From Actinomyces wuliandei (GTDB lineage: Bacteria; Actinomycetota; Actinomycetes; Actinomycetales; Actinomycetaceae), in contig NZ_CP025227.1 in assembly GCF_004010955.1 (NCBI RefSeq), forward strand, positions 1,736,001-1,800,000: a stretch of DNA of 64,000 nucleotides. The letters are read 5' to 3'. Of this stretch, positions 25,743-34,770 are shown piece after piece. Each line of letters opens with the position of its first letter. Within the stretch, counting starts at the first letter, position 1. Below the pieces are notes generated by a model. It searched no databases and was not told where the DNA came from. It worked only from the letters and a program-made list of their open reading frames with translations. Made by a program: the position numbers and the translations under genes.

Positions 25743-26343
25743 TCAGCCGTAGGGACCACGGGCGGCGACCTCAGCCCATCGCTCCGGCGTGACCCGGCCC
25801 GCCAACGCCAGCCCCACCACCAGGTGGACCGCCCCGAGGACGACCCACATGACCGGGGAGCCCATGACGCCGTCGGGCACGCCCATGAGGCCCGTCACCC
25901 ACGTGCCCACGTGGAAGCCACCGTGCACGCCCACCGCCGCCCACACGCTACGAAGCAGGATCGCCAAGAATGCCGCCGAGACTGCAAACCCGAATGGGGC
26001 GGCCAGGTAGGTCAGGTGCTCCACCCATCCCTGCTGACCGCCCTCAGACATCAGATGAGGAACGGTGAAGACCGCCGCACTGACCCACACCGACAGCCGG
26101 GGCCGCGCGGACAGCGTCTGAAGCAGGTAGCCGCGCATGACCACCTCCTCTCCGATGCCCTGGTGTGCCCTGGTGGACAAAGGCCCGCACCAGCATCACC
26201 AGAACCTCTAGGACCAGGACGGTTGCGGCTGGCACCCCCAGCTCACGTGCTGCCCGGCTCAGCTCGACTGACAGAGAGGTCGCCTGAGGATCCTGCCCGC
26301 CCAAGGCGCGGGCTCCCAGGCCGACCAGCACAGCCAGAGCCAC
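25743..26343 (-). pseudogene. CPBP-family intramembrane protease, frameshifted and N-terminally truncated
   Basis: The C-terminal 145 codons hold the ABI/CPBP signature: GIGEEVVMRGYLLQTL (EExxxR), AAVFTVPHL (second histidine) and VGVHGGFHVGTWV. The N-terminal part (ALAVLVGLGARALG, then AATVLVLEVLVMLVRAFVHQ) is in a different frame. The break is an exact 10-bp tandem duplication, TGCCCTGGTG at 26156-26165 and again at 26166-26175; dropping one copy reads VHQGIGEEVVMR without interruption. The upstream helices expected for the family are missing where the gene runs into the divergent response-regulator remnant. Family members process membrane substrates or bacteriocins. As written it is inactive. 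Confidence 0.8.
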
Positions 26344-26375
26344 GGCCAGGAGGAGCAGGGGGCCAGGAGAAGGGG

Positions 26376-26739
26376 GTGCGTGTCGTCGTTGTCGACGACC
26401 AGCAGCTGCTCAGGCGTGGCCTGACGCTGCTCCTGGACACAGCTGAGGGGGTCCGGGTGGTGGGTCAGGCGGCTGACGGCACCGAGGCCCTGGCCGTCCT
26501 GGTCCAAACCGGCGTCGACGTGGTCCTGGCTGACGCCCGCATGCCGGGCATGAGCGGCGTGGAGCTAGCGGGAGGTCGCCGCCTTGGTGGCCCAGGGGCT
26601 GACCAACCGGGAGATCACGGCCAGGCTGGTCCTGGCCGAGGGGACGGTGAAGAACTATGTCTCAGCACTGCTGCGCAAGATAGGCTCAGGCAACCGTACG
26701 GCACTGGCGCTGGACCGCCTACTTCGCGCCCAGCCGTGA
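26376..26739 (+). pseudogene. NarL/LuxR-type response regulator, internally deleted
   Basis: A GTG at 26376, preceded by AGGAGA, starts a receiver domain: VRVVVVDDQQLLRRGLTLLL with the acidic pair, then the phospho-acceptor in VVLADARMPGMSGVEL. Immediately afterwards the frame is lost, and a LuxR helix-turn-helix follows in another frame (REVAALVAQGLTNREITARL, VLAEGTVKNYVSALLRKIGS) to a TGA at 26737-26739. About 80 residues including the conserved threonine and lysine of the receiver are missing, so this is a deletion remnant. No partner kinase is nearby. Its 5' end abuts the truncated 5' end of the CPBP gene. Confidence 0.8.
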
Positions 26740-26752
26740 GCCAGGCGCAGGA

Positions 26753-27418
26753 TCAGGCAGTCACCGTGCGCGCCATGTCCTGGTGGGGGATCCCGGCATC
26801 CAGGTAACGCCGCCCGCTCACAGCCTGGTAGCCGCAGCGCTGGTAGAAGCCCATGGCCTGCTCCTGGGCGGACAGGACCACCCTCACGCCAGGCGTGCCC
26901 GGCACCACCCCGGCGTTGGTGGCTGCGCTGCCCTCCAGGGGCACAGCGGCCCGCTCCAGGGCAGCGGCCTCGACAGCAGCGACCAGCCGCGCCCCCAGCC
27001 CGGTGCCCCGGGCGACCCGGCGCACCGCGAGCCGTCCCAGGTGCACCTGGCCAGGGTGGCCGGGCTCGAGAAGAAGCCGCCCCGCCCCCAGGGGCACGCC
27101 GTCAGCCCCCGAAGCCAGAACGTGGAGGGTCGTGGCCTCATCGTCCCGGGCGTCGCCCTCCATGCTGAAGGGCACCCCCTGCTCCCCCACGAAGACCTCC
27201 AGACGCACGTCCATGACCCCGCCACGCACCACCTCGGCACCAGGCCCGTCCTCGCCACCCCGGACGGTGGTGAAAGTCACAGGCTCCACAGCAGAAGTCG
27301 CCGGGCGGATGTCCAGCACCGGAAAGCCGGGGAGACTGCCTGCTGGTCGGTCAGGGCATGTCACCAGGGCCTCCTCTGCTGCGACGGGCGTGGGCGCTCC
27401 CCAGGCTACAACCCTCAC
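26753..27418 (-). CDS. GNAT-family N-acetyltransferase
   Basis: 221 residues as drawn. The GNAT core begins near residue 65: MDVRLEVFVGEQGVPFSMEG, then HLGRLAVRRVARGTGLGARL (acetyl-CoA loop, RGTGLG) and QEQAMGFYQRCGYQAVSGRR near the end. The YjcF/ElaA-like pattern suggests acetylation of a small molecule or amino group. The first 45 residues do not look conserved and a GTG at about 27286 could be the start. An inserted loop rich in Gly, Pro and Val sits before the last strand. It lies 13 bp past the response-regulator remnant, convergent with it. Confidence 0.8.
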   Translation of the reverse strand: MRVVAWGAPTPVAAEEALVTCPDRPAGSLPGFPVLDIRPATSAVEPVTFTTVRGGEDGPGAEVVRGGVMDVRLEVFVGEQGVPFSMEGDARDDEATTLHVLASGADGVPLGAGRLLLEPGHPGQVHLGRLAVRRVARGTGLGARLVAAVEAAALERAAVPLEGSAATNAGVVPGTPGVRVVLSAQEQAMGFYQRCGYQAVSGRRYLDAGIPHQDMARTVTA

Positions 27419-27513
27419 TCCCGAGACGGCCTCAGCAGCCGGGCAGGCCGGGACTCGTCACAGGCGCTACGCCCTGCCCGCCCGCACCCCACCCCGGCCG
27501 GCCCCGCAAGCCC

Positions 27514-28434
27514 TCAGACCAGGCGCAGGACCTCCAGGGCGTGCACCAGGTCCTCGGGGTAGTCAGAGGTGAAGTCCATCCTCTCCCCGGTGACCGGGTG
27601 GGCCAGCCCCAGCCCCACCGCGTGAAGCCACTGCCGGGCCAGCCCGGCCCGGGCACCCAGGCGCGGGTCCGCCCCGTAGGTCTCGTCACCGACACAGGGG
27701 TGCCCCACCGCCGCCATGTGGACACGGATCTGGTGGGTGCGCCCCGTCTCAAGACGCACCTGCACCAGGCAGGCACCCGGCATGACCTCCACGACGTCAT
27801 AGTGCGTCACAGACTCCCTGCCACCGGGGACCACCGCCATCTTCCACTCCCGCCCCGGATGACGACCGATGGGCGCCTCAATCGTGCCCGAGGAGGGGTC
27901 CAGGTGCCCCTGCACCAGGGCGTGGTAGGTCTTGTCCACCCGGTGGTTCCTGAACGCCGCCTTGAGCACGCTGTAGGCACGCTCCCCCTTGGCCACGACC
28001 ATGACCCCCGAGGTGCCCACATCCAGGCGAGAGACGATACCCTGACGCTCAGGCGGCCCGGAGGTAGCCACCCGCACCCGCATCGCCCGCAGCGCCCCCA
28101 GGACGTCAGGCCCCTCCCACCCCACCGACGGGTGGGCGGCAACCCCCGCAGGCTTGTCCACCACGACAATGTCCTCATCCTCATAGATGACCCCCATACC
28201 CTCCACGGGAGTGGGTACCGGCCGAAGGGCTGGGGGCTCAGGCAGGTCGACCTCCAGCAGGTCACCCTCGTCCAGGCGCTGCGACTTAGCCAGTGCCACT
28301 CCCCCTCGACGCACCGCGCCCTGCTGGCACAGGTCGCCCACCCTGCTGCGCGACAGCCCGGTCATCCGGGCCAGGGCGGTATCCGTCCTCTCGCCGACCA
28401 GCCCCTCAGGCACCGGCATGACACGCAGGCTCAT
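27514..28434 (-). CDS. rluD: RluD-family rRNA pseudouridine synthase
   Basis: 306 residues: an N-terminal S4 domain ([20 protein letters not shown]) then the catalytic domain with [17 protein letters not shown], the aspartate motif [16 protein letters not shown] (about residue 140), and [20 protein letters not shown]. It isomerises uridines in 23S rRNA (helix 69 for true RluD). Its ATG overlaps the lspA stop (ATGA), so the two are translationally coupled; this lspA-rluD pairing is standard in many bacteria. Confidence 0.93.
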   Translation of the reverse strand: MSLRVMPVPEGLVGERTDTALARMTGLSRSRVGDLCQQGAVRRGGVALAKSQRLDEGDLLEVDLPEPPALRPVPTPVEGMGVIYEDEDIVVVDKPAGVAAHPSVGWEGPDVLGALRAMRVRVATSGPPERQGIVSRLDVGTSGVMVVAKGERAYSVLKAAFRNHRVDKTYHALVQGHLDPSSGTIEAPIGRHPGREWKMAVVPGGRESVTHYDVVEVMPGACLVQVRLETGRTHQIRVHMAAVGHPCVGDETYGADPRLGARAGLARQWLHAVGLGLAHPVTGERMDFTSDYPEDLVHALEVLRLV

Positions 28435-29015
28435 GCCTGACCCTCCCGGCCGCCCGCCGCACCAGCAGACCGCTGCCGGGTGCCGTCACGGTCCCGGCCG
28501 CCCAGGGTCAGCACCAGGAGCCCCACCGCTGCCACGACGATAGCGATATCAGCCACGTTACCCACAAAGTACCCGCCGTAGTCGATGAAGTCGACGACGT
28601 GCCCGCGCAGGGGGCCCGGGGGACGCACCAGCCGGTCCAGGAGGTTGCCAGCAGCCCCTCCCAGCACCAGCCCCAGCACGAGCGCCCACCAGGTGGAGGT
28701 CAGCCTCCGTGAGGCCCGCACGATCGCGACGATGACAGCGGCAGCCACCAGCGACAGCACCCACGTGTACCCAGCGGCCAGCGAGAAGGCTGCGCCCGAG
28801 TTGCGCACAAGCACCAGGCCAAGCACGTCACCCACGACCGGGAGGCGAGCCCCGTCATCCAGGGCAGACAGCGCCCAGGCCTTTGTGGCCTGGTCCGCCA
28901 CCACCACAGCGCCAGCAGTCACCCACAGCAGCACCGTCGCTGGGACGGCCCGTCTGCCGGCAGCAGGAGGCACCTGACTGTCCTCGTCAGCCTCTACGGC
29001 CTGGCCGTCACTCAT
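28431..29015 (-). CDS. lspA: Prolipoprotein signal peptidase (signal peptidase II)
   Basis: 194 residues with four membrane helices. The catalytic aspartates are in [11 protein letters not shown] and in [10 protein letters not shown], and NSGAAFS is the conserved loop. It cleaves lipoprotein signal peptides after lipidation. The first 25 residues are a hydrophilic extension. GGATCC-adjacent AAAGGAT serves as ribosome-binding site before the ATG. Confidence 0.95.
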   Translation of the reverse strand: MSDGQAVEADEDSQVPPAAGRRAVPATVLLWVTAGAVVVADQATKAWALSALDDGARLPVVGDVLGLVLVRNSGAAFSLAAGYTWVLSLVAAAVIVAIVRASRRLTSTWWALVLGLVLGGAAGNLLDRLVRPPGPLRGHVVDFIDYGGYFVGNVADIAIVVAAVGLLVLTLGGRDRDGTRQRSAGAAGGREGQA

Positions 29016-29446
29016 GGGATCCTTTCAGCGTGGGGAGACTAGGCCGCACAGGGTGGCCAGCGCACCGCGCAATACTAGCTCGGAGCCACTCGGCGCCCAC
29101 CCGCGTACTCACGCACTGTTGACGCGATATCTATACGGCACCCAGGAGATGCTCACGCGATACTATGTCCCCGGCCCGGGAAGCGCTACTGACAGCCTGA
29201 CGGCAAGGGACGCCGCCGTGACTGCTCCAGTACGCAGCCACGGCGGCGGAACACAACACGCAGCAGCACCCGGTAGCCCCGACTGATCACGGGACGGACC
29301 AGGCGGCGGTCGTGACAGCAAGCCTCAGCCGGACTGCCGCACACCACCCTCTGGCCGTTGTCAGCGCCTCAGAGGCGCTGACAAAAGGCACCGCCTAGTC
29401 GGTCATGGTCCGTATGACGCCGCCTCAAGTATGCGAGGGCTCAGGC
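29016..29446. other. Intergenic region between divIVA and lspA
   Basis: 430 bp. It contains an AT-richer island at about 29109-29170 with two related words (ACGCGATATCTATA and ACGCGATACTATGT) that could hold the lspA promoter, for example TATAGAT on the minus strand. A perfect palindrome at 29360-29382 is listed separately. No small gene seen. Confidence 0.4.
29360..29382 (-). terminator. Perfect palindrome after divIVA
   Basis: GTCAGCGCCTC and GAGGCGCTGAC form 11-bp arms around a single central base, 65 bp past the divIVA stop. It is the best candidate for the transcription end of the division cluster. It lacks a U-tract in the minus-strand transcript. Confidence 0.6.
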
Positions 29447-30055
29447 CTACAGACCGGTGGTAGCACCGTCGCTACCGTCCTCCACGTTGGTGAGGAGGTT
29501 CTGCAGGTAGCTCTTGAGCCGGGTCCGGTAGTCGGACTCGAAGCGACGCAGCTCGTCGATCTTGTGCTCCAGGCCGGAGCGCTCCTTCTCCAGCTGGGCC
29601 AGAGTGCGGTTGCGCTGGTCCTCGGCCTCGCGGACGATCTGCTCACCGGTAGAGCGGGCCTCGGTGACGATACGCTCACCCTCCGCCTTGCCGTTGGCCA
29701 CGTGCTCGTCGTGAAGGCGCTGGGCCAGCTCGAGCATGCCTGAGGCAGCGGCCGGGCCCTGAGCGGAGTCGGCCCCGGGAACCACCGGCACGGAGCCAGA
29801 GACAGGGACGGAGGGCTCGGGCACAGCAGCGACAGGAGCCACAGGGGCCGCCACCGCCCCCTCCCCCAGCTCCGCGACACGCCGGTTGGCCGCCTCCAGC
29901 TTCGCCTTGAGGTCTGCGTTCTCAGCCTCCAGCTGACGCATGGCCTCGACCACCTCGTCGAGGAACTCATCGACCTCGTCCTGCTCGTAGCCCTCGCGGA
30001 ACTTGGTGGCCTGGAACTTCTTGTTGAGGACGTCGTCTGCCGTCAGCAGCGTCAT
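29447..30055 (-). CDS. divIVA: DivIVA/Wag31 polar-growth protein
   Basis: 202 residues from the ATG at 30055 (MTLLTADDVLNKKFQATKFR), preceded by GAGGTG. The conserved membrane-binding N-domain continues with GYEQDEVDEFLDEVVEAMRQ. Then come a coiled coil, a Pro/Val/Ala-rich linker of about 50 residues, and a second coiled coil (LEKERSGLEHKIDELRRFES). Wag31 marks negatively curved poles and septa and organises tip growth in actinobacteria. A longer frame from 30115 adds non-conserved residues. Confidence 0.95.
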   Translation of the reverse strand: MTLLTADDVLNKKFQATKFREGYEQDEVDEFLDEVVEAMRQLEAENADLKAKLEAANRRVAELGEGAVAAPVAPVAAVPEPSVPVSGSVPVVPGADSAQGPAAASGMLELAQRLHDEHVANGKAEGERIVTEARSTGEQIVREAEDQRNRTLAQLEKERSGLEHKIDELRRFESDYRTRLKSYLQNLLTNVEDGSDGATTGL

Positions 30056-30217
30056 AGTCGTCACCTCGGTGTCGTTACGGGAAAGGTCACGAGCACCGGG
30101 AAACCGGTCACTCATGCGGACAGAGTACCTGAACTCAGGGTCCAGGCCGTATCAAGCGCGCTGCCTGTCACGTTGGGATCATGACAGCAGCATATATCGT
30201 CTCGGTCTCACCCGTCC

Positions 30218-30514
30218 TCAGATCAGGAGGACAAGCAGACGCTGGACGACGATGATCCCAAGAAACAGGACCAGGAAGCTCAGGTCGATCCCGAGCCTGC
30301 CCATGCGAAGCATGGGCAGCACCCCACGGATCCAGCGCAGCGGCGGATCGGTCAGGGCGTAGACAAGGTTAGCCAGGACCAGGACGACGCCGGTCGGGCG
30401 CCACTGGCGGGCGAACATCTGGACCCAGTCCAGGACCACCCTGACCAGGAGGACCAGGGTGTACAGGCTCAGGAGGCTGGAGAGAATCCGGGCGGCCAGC
30501 GCGAGGGGACCCAT
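30218..30514 (-). CDS. YggT-family membrane protein
   Basis: 98 residues with two hydrophobic helices (ILSSLLSLYTLVLLVRVVLD and LSFLVLFLGIIVVQRLLVLL) and the family motif TDPPLRWIRGVLP between them. YggT proteins lie between sepF and divIVA in most Gram-positive dcw clusters and are thought to assist in membrane or division processes. It begins 9 bp after the sepF stop. Confidence 0.93.
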   Translation of the reverse strand: MGPLALAARILSSLLSLYTLVLLVRVVLDWVQMFARQWRPTGVVLVLANLVYALTDPPLRWIRGVLPMLRMGRLGIDLSFLVLFLGIIVVQRLLVLLI

Positions 30515-30523
30515 GTGCGCGGC

Positions 30524-30979
30524 TCAGCCCTGGTTGAAGAAGCGGTCCCGGCCCTCGACCGCCTCTCCGCCGTCGATCTCGACGCTGGCGGGAGTCAGCA
30601 GAAAGACGCGAGGCGTGACCCTCTCAATGGCCCCATGGAGGCCGAAGACCAGTCCTGCGGAGAAGTCGACCATCCGGCGGGCGTCGGACTCGCTCATCCC
30701 CGTGAGGTTGATGATCACCGGCACCCCGTCACGGAATGACTCGCCAATGACGCGAGCCTCGTTGTAGGTGGAGGGGTGGACCGTCACGATCCTGCGCAGG
30801 TCTGCCGGGACGACGGGCTCAGGGGCTGCGGCGGCGTAGTCCTGGAAGTCGCCGCCAGCGAGCTCCTCCTGCTCCTGCACGGCATAGTCGGGCTCCGTGG
30901 CCTCAAAGTCGTCCTCGTAGGCCTCTTCCGTCGGCTCGGAGTAGCCGAGGAAGTTGCTCATACTGCGCAGCGCGCCCAT
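30524..30979 (-). CDS. sepF: Cell division protein SepF
   Basis: 151 residues. An N-terminal amphipathic membrane-binding helix ([20 protein letters not shown]) is followed by an acidic linker and the SepF domain ([40 protein letters not shown]). SepF anchors FtsZ to the membrane where FtsA is absent. AAGGAG lies 7 bp before the ATG. Confidence 0.96.
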   Translation of the reverse strand: MGALRSMSNFLGYSEPTEEAYEDDFEATEPDYAVQEQEELAGGDFQDYAAAAPEPVVPADLRRIVTVHPSTYNEARVIGESFRDGVPVIINLTGMSESDARRMVDFSAGLVFGLHGAIERVTPRVFLLTPASVEIDGGEAVEGRDRFFNQG

Positions 30980-31107
30980 GGGTAGCTCCTTGATTCGTCC
31001 GGTCCCCTGCGTTCCGGATGTGGGCCGACGTTATCCGCCTGCCCACCACCACAGGGGGACGCCGTGTCGGCGTGTCACCAACCCCAGGTTCCAGAAAGAT
31101 TACGTCC

Positions 31108-31140
31108 AGGATACTCTCATCTTGTGTTTTTCTCACAAAC
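31108..31140 (-). promoter_or_regulatory. Possible promoter upstream of sepF
   Basis: In an AT-rich stretch of the 206-bp gap before sepF, the minus strand reads TTGTGA, about 17 bp, then AGTATC. The hexamers fit a sigma-70-type promoter loosely. The gap is where many actinobacteria keep yggS, which is absent here. Confidence 0.3.
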
Positions 31141-31185
31141 TCCTCAGCCCCTTCCGCAGCAGGAGATCCCTCGCCTCCCAACGGC

Positions 31186-31998
31186 TTAGACGCGACGTGG
31201 CACGACGACTCCGGCAAGACGACCGGTCCTGCCGTCGCGCCGGTAGGAGTAGAGGCCGGGGTCCTCGTAGGTGCACCAGGAACCGGTGCTGATCCGCTCG
31301 ATTCCGCACCGCTCCAGCTGCGCGACCACTCCGGCTGCCACGTCGAGACCGGGGGTGCCCCAACGGGTCACCGCAGCACAGGCGGGTTCGCGCTGCGCGG
31401 ATTCCGCATGCATGCGCTCACTCACCTCGTAGCAGCCCGAGCAGATGCTTGGTCCTGTGGCAGCCCACAGGTCGGCCACACGGGCCCCGGCCGCGACCAG
31501 GGCGTCCACGGTGGCTGGGACGACGCCGTCAAGCATCCCGCGACGACCCGCGTGCACCGCGGCCAGCAGGGCACCGTCCCCGGAGGCGAGCAGCAGGGGC
31601 ACGCAGTCGGCGACCAGGACACAGGCACCTGCCGGGGCCGCGTCCTGGCGCGTGTCGAGCACCAGCGCGTCTGCCGTGGGCACCTCGTACGCCGAGGCGG
31701 CAGCCACCACGGCGGAGTGGACCTGGTCCATCCAGGCCAGGCCCCCTGTGGTCCCGCTCCTGGCACCCCTGTTGCCCCACGTCACCCGCCGCTCCAGCTC
31801 GTCACGGTTCCTGCCGACCCGCTGAGGGTCGTCACCCACGTGCAGCGCCAGGTTCCAGCCCGCGTAGGGGTCCCCGCCGCCACCGGCACCACGCGCACGA
31901 GCCCCGGCGCCCCGGGTCGTGAAGAACCCGCAGGCACCGGGGCCCAGGTCGGCCTCCAGCAGGTCGCCGTACCCGTCAGCCAGCAGCGGGCCGCTCAA
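31186..31998 (-). CDS. pgeF: Peptidoglycan editing factor PgeF (YfiH, laccase-domain)
   Basis: 270 residues from a TTG overlapping the ftsZ stop (TTGA). The metal-binding motifs are present: [35 protein letters not shown] and [15 protein letters not shown]. The family shows purine-nucleoside phosphorylase/oxidase activity and prevents misincorporation at peptidoglycan position 2. Placement after ftsZ is conserved in actinobacteria. Confidence 0.93.
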   Translation of the reverse strand: MSGPLLADGYGDLLEADLGPGACGFFTTRGAGARARGAGGGGDPYAGWNLALHVGDDPQRVGRNRDELERRVTWGNRGARSGTTGGLAWMDQVHSAVVAAASAYEVPTADALVLDTRQDAAPAGACVLVADCVPLLLASGDGALLAAVHAGRRGMLDGVVPATVDALVAAGARVADLWAATGPSICSGCYEVSERMHAESAQREPACAAVTRWGTPGLDVAAGVVAQLERCGIERISTGSWCTYEDPGLYSYRRDGRTGRLAGVVVPRRV

Positions 31999-33263
31999 CG
32001 CAGGAAGTCAGGCAGGTCGATACCGTCGTCCTCGGCATCGACCCCGAGGACCGCCGGGACCTCCAGCTCAGGAGCGGTCCGCCGACTGGCTGTCTCGTCC
32101 ACGTAGGCAGGCACCTCACTGGTCGTCACCTCGGACTCCGGCACAGGGAGCTCCACCAGGTGCGCGGCCGACGCCGGACGAGTCACGGGGTTACGGGCCG
32201 CGTGGGCGCCTCCCCGGCTGGGCAGGGCATCCTCAGCCGAGGGTGACGGTGCCGAGGCCGCTGCGGAGGCAGAGCGGGCGGCACGCGAGGTCACATCCAC
32301 CACCGCGACAGGCTCGGCATCGAAGCCGGCCGCGATGACGGTGACACGGACCTCGTCCCCCAGGGCACCGTCCACGACGTTGCCGACGATGATGTTAGCC
32401 TCAGGGTGGACCGCCTCGCGAACGAGGTTGGCAGCCTCGTTCATCTCGAACAGGCCCAGGTCCGAGCCGCCCTGGAAGAACAGCAGGACACCGTGCGCCC
32501 CGTCGATGGAGGTCTCCAGCAGCGGGGAGGCGATCGCCTCCTCGGTCGCGGTGACGGCACGCCCCTCACCGGTGGCCGAGCCGATCCCCATCAGGGCGCT
32601 GCCCGCTCCCTGCATGACCGACTTGACGTCGTTGAAATCGACGTTGATGAGACCGGGGGTGGTGATGAGCTCGGTGATGCCCTGGACGCCCTGCAGGAGG
32701 ACCTGGTCGGCCTGCTTGAAGGCGTCGACCACGGAGATGTTCTTGTCGGCGATCTGCAGGAGGCGGTCGTTGGGGATGACGATGAGGGTGTCGACCTCCT
32801 CGCGCAGCGCCTGGACGCCGTCCTCGGCCTGGGCCGAGCGTCGGCGCCCCTCGAAAGAGAAGGGTCGCGTGACCACGCCGATCGTGAGGGCACCGATGGC
32901 CTTGGCCAGGCGCGCGACAACAGGGGCGCCCCCGGTACCGGTACCGCCTCCCTCTCCTGCGGTGACAAAGACCATGTCAGAGCCGTCCAGGGCCTCGCGG
33001 ATCTCCGACTCGTGGTCCTCGGCCGCCTTGCGGCCGATCGCCGGGTCGGCCCCGGCCCCGAGCCCACGGGTGAGGTCGCGGCCGACGTCGAGCTTGACGT
33101 CGGCGTCAGACATGAGCAGGGCCTGGGCATCCGTGTTCACGGCAATGAACTCCACACCACGCAGGTCCGCCTCGATCATCCGGTTGACGGCATTGACACC
33201 GCCACCACCGACGCCGACGACCTTGATCTCGGCCTGGTAGTGCTGCGTGTCGTCCACAGCCAT
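31995..33263 (-). CDS. ftsZ: Cell division GTPase FtsZ
   Basis: 422 residues from the ATG at 33263 ([20 protein letters not shown]), preceded by GGAGAG; a further in-frame ATG at 33299 has a poorer site. The tubulin signature is [15 protein letters not shown], with [19 protein letters not shown] and the T7 synergy loop [11 protein letters not shown]. The C-terminal peptide that binds SepF ends [11 protein letters not shown]. FtsZ polymerises at midcell as the Z-ring. It is first in a block with pgeF. Confidence 0.98.
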   Translation of the reverse strand: MAVDDTQHYQAEIKVVGVGGGGVNAVNRMIEADLRGVEFIAVNTDAQALLMSDADVKLDVGRDLTRGLGAGADPAIGRKAAEDHESEIREALDGSDMVFVTAGEGGGTGTGGAPVVARLAKAIGALTIGVVTRPFSFEGRRRSAQAEDGVQALREEVDTLIVIPNDRLLQIADKNISVVDAFKQADQVLLQGVQGITELITTPGLINVDFNDVKSVMQGAGSALMGIGSATGEGRAVTATEEAIASPLLETSIDGAHGVLLFFQGGSDLGLFEMNEAANLVREAVHPEANIIVGNVVDGALGDEVRVTVIAAGFDAEPVAVVDVTSRAARSASAAASAPSPSAEDALPSRGGAHAARNPVTRPASAAHLVELPVPESEVTTSEVPAYVDETASRRTAPELEVPAVLGVDAEDDGIDLPDFLR

Positions 33264-33351
33264 GCTCTCCGCCACTGGCGTTCCCCTCACGGTCGTCATG
33301 AGTCCCGCGCGGGACTCCCCTGCGCCCTCAACCTGAAGTTAAGGTTTACAC

Positions 33352-33380
33352 TTATGTCATTCCTCGAACGACGTGCACAA
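33352..33380 (-). promoter_or_regulatory. Candidate ftsZ promoter
   Basis: On the minus strand TTGTGC (33375-33380), 17 bp, then ACATAA (33352-33357) stand in an AT-rich island about 90 bp upstream of the ftsZ start. The -35 hexamer lies within the inverted repeat at 33375-33404. Confidence 0.45.
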
Positions 33381-33404
33381 CGCTATAGAACCACATCGTT
33401 GTGC
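33375..33404. repeat. 8-bp inverted repeat overlapping the ftsZ promoter
   Basis: GCACAACG (33375-33382) and CGTTGTGC (33397-33404) are perfect inverted copies 14 bp apart, a centre-to-centre distance of about two helical turns. The geometry suits a dimeric repressor or activator. Confidence 0.5.
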
Positions 33405-33537
33405 TACGTATTGAGGCCCCGGCGTGTTCGTCCTCGGACCCGCCGCCCTGACCGGCTCCAGCCGTCGTGAGGAACCACGGCCCCAGGGCACCTGAGCACC
33501 TGCCGCTCCCGCCCGCTCTCCACCACCCCACCCGCTC

Positions 33538-34767
33538 TCACCGCTGGGCGCCGGAGTCCTCCGGGAGGCCTGACTGGGAGGTTGTCGGGTTGTGCGGGGA
33601 GGACACGTCGTAGACGACAGCCTCAGTCTGCATCAGCACCGACAGCACCTGCGCCTTGAGGTCGTTGTCCTCACCACCTCCCCACACCACCGTGGCACCG
33701 CCCTCCATCACCAAGGTCACCTGACCCTTGTCCGTCGAGGTTCCGCTGGACACCTGGGCCAGCACCTCCGGGTCCAGGGCGCCCACGGCCTGCGTCACTG
33801 CCGAGACCTGCTGAGCGCTGAGCGCCCCCGGGGAGCCGTCACCGGACTCAGCACCCTCCTGCGCCACGATACTGACCAGGCCCTCGGGAGCGGAGTCAGT
33901 CGTCTCAAGGACCACTGCCTCCTCGTCCAGGACCTGGTAACCGTCCTCACCTTGGTAGGAGGCCACCGGCACCCGCATCTCCAGGGACACCCGCACACCG
34001 TGGGGCCACGAGCGCGTCACCTCAGCGGCCCGGACCCGAACCAGGCTGTCCTCCACGGCGGCCGACATCTCGGCAGTGTCCAGGCGCAGCAGGGACTCCC
34101 CCTGGTAGTCGGCAAGCACCTCACGGACCTGCGTGTCCTCCACGCTCCCGTCAGAACCTGTCACCGTCACAGCCGAGCCGCGCAGGGCGAGAACGGGAGA
34201 GGCCAGGAGCGCCCAGGCCACCGCTGCAACGGCCGCCACGACTACGGCGACCACAGCTGCCTGCCGCAGCCGCAGGCGGGCCAGGGCGCGCCTGCGTTCC
34301 GCCAGCCGGTCAGCCAGGCCGGTGGAGACCACGGTGCGCTCGTGCCGTGGCTCAGAGGCCGGCCGACGGCTGAAGACGGCCAGCTCTGTCGAGCCCGACG
34401 CACCAGCCGAGTCCCGTGAGCCAGAGGGGCGCACCGCGTCCGCGGTACCGGCGGGGGAGGCTGGCGCAGCCGAGACCTTGGCCGGGCGAGAATCCGGGGA
34501 GGACCCCGAGGAGGACCCCGGGGAGGACGCGGTAGCACCACCACCTGCTGCACGTGAGCCTGCCCGCCCGGCGGCTGGTGTGCTGCTGTCGCCGCCACGA
34601 CGTCGCTGCCCGGAGGCTGACCCGGCCGGGCCAGGAGGACGGCGTCGGTCGGCAGAGGCTGGTCCACGACGGGAGGAGCCCCCGCGCACGGGCGGGACGG
34701 CAGGCGGAAGATCCTCCCGCTGGGTGGTTGGCGCCTCCGGGCGGGGGCGAGTGGGCTTGCGCATCAC
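33538..34767 (-). CDS. ftsQ: Cell division protein FtsQ
   Basis: 409 residues (GTG at 34767, or the next codon, ATG). About 150 N-terminal residues are Pro/Ser/Gly/Arg-rich and disordered, followed by one membrane helix (AAVVAVVVAAVAAVAWALLA), the POTRA domain (SVEDTQVREVLADYQGESLL, then ARSWPHGVRVSLEMRVPV-like) and the FtsQ beta domain (YQVLDEEAVVLETTDSAPEG). It links divisome enzymes in the periplasm-equivalent space. It begins 3 bp after the murC stop. Confidence 0.9.
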   Translation of the reverse strand: MMRKPTRPRPEAPTTQREDLPPAVPPVRGGSSRRGPASADRRRPPGPAGSASGQRRRGGDSSTPAAGRAGSRAAGGGATASSPGSSSGSSPDSRPAKVSAAPASPAGTADAVRPSGSRDSAGASGSTELAVFSRRPASEPRHERTVVSTGLADRLAERRRALARLRLRQAAVVAVVVAAVAAVAWALLASPVLALRGSAVTVTGSDGSVEDTQVREVLADYQGESLLRLDTAEMSAAVEDSLVRVRAAEVTRSWPHGVRVSLEMRVPVASYQGEDGYQVLDEEAVVLETTDSAPEGLVSIVAQEGAESGDGSPGALSAQQVSAVTQAVGALDPEVLAQVSSGTSTDKGQVTLVMEGGATVVWGGGEDNDLKAQVLSVLMQTEAVVYDVSSPHNPTTSQSGLPEDSGAQR

Positions 34768-34770
34768 GGG

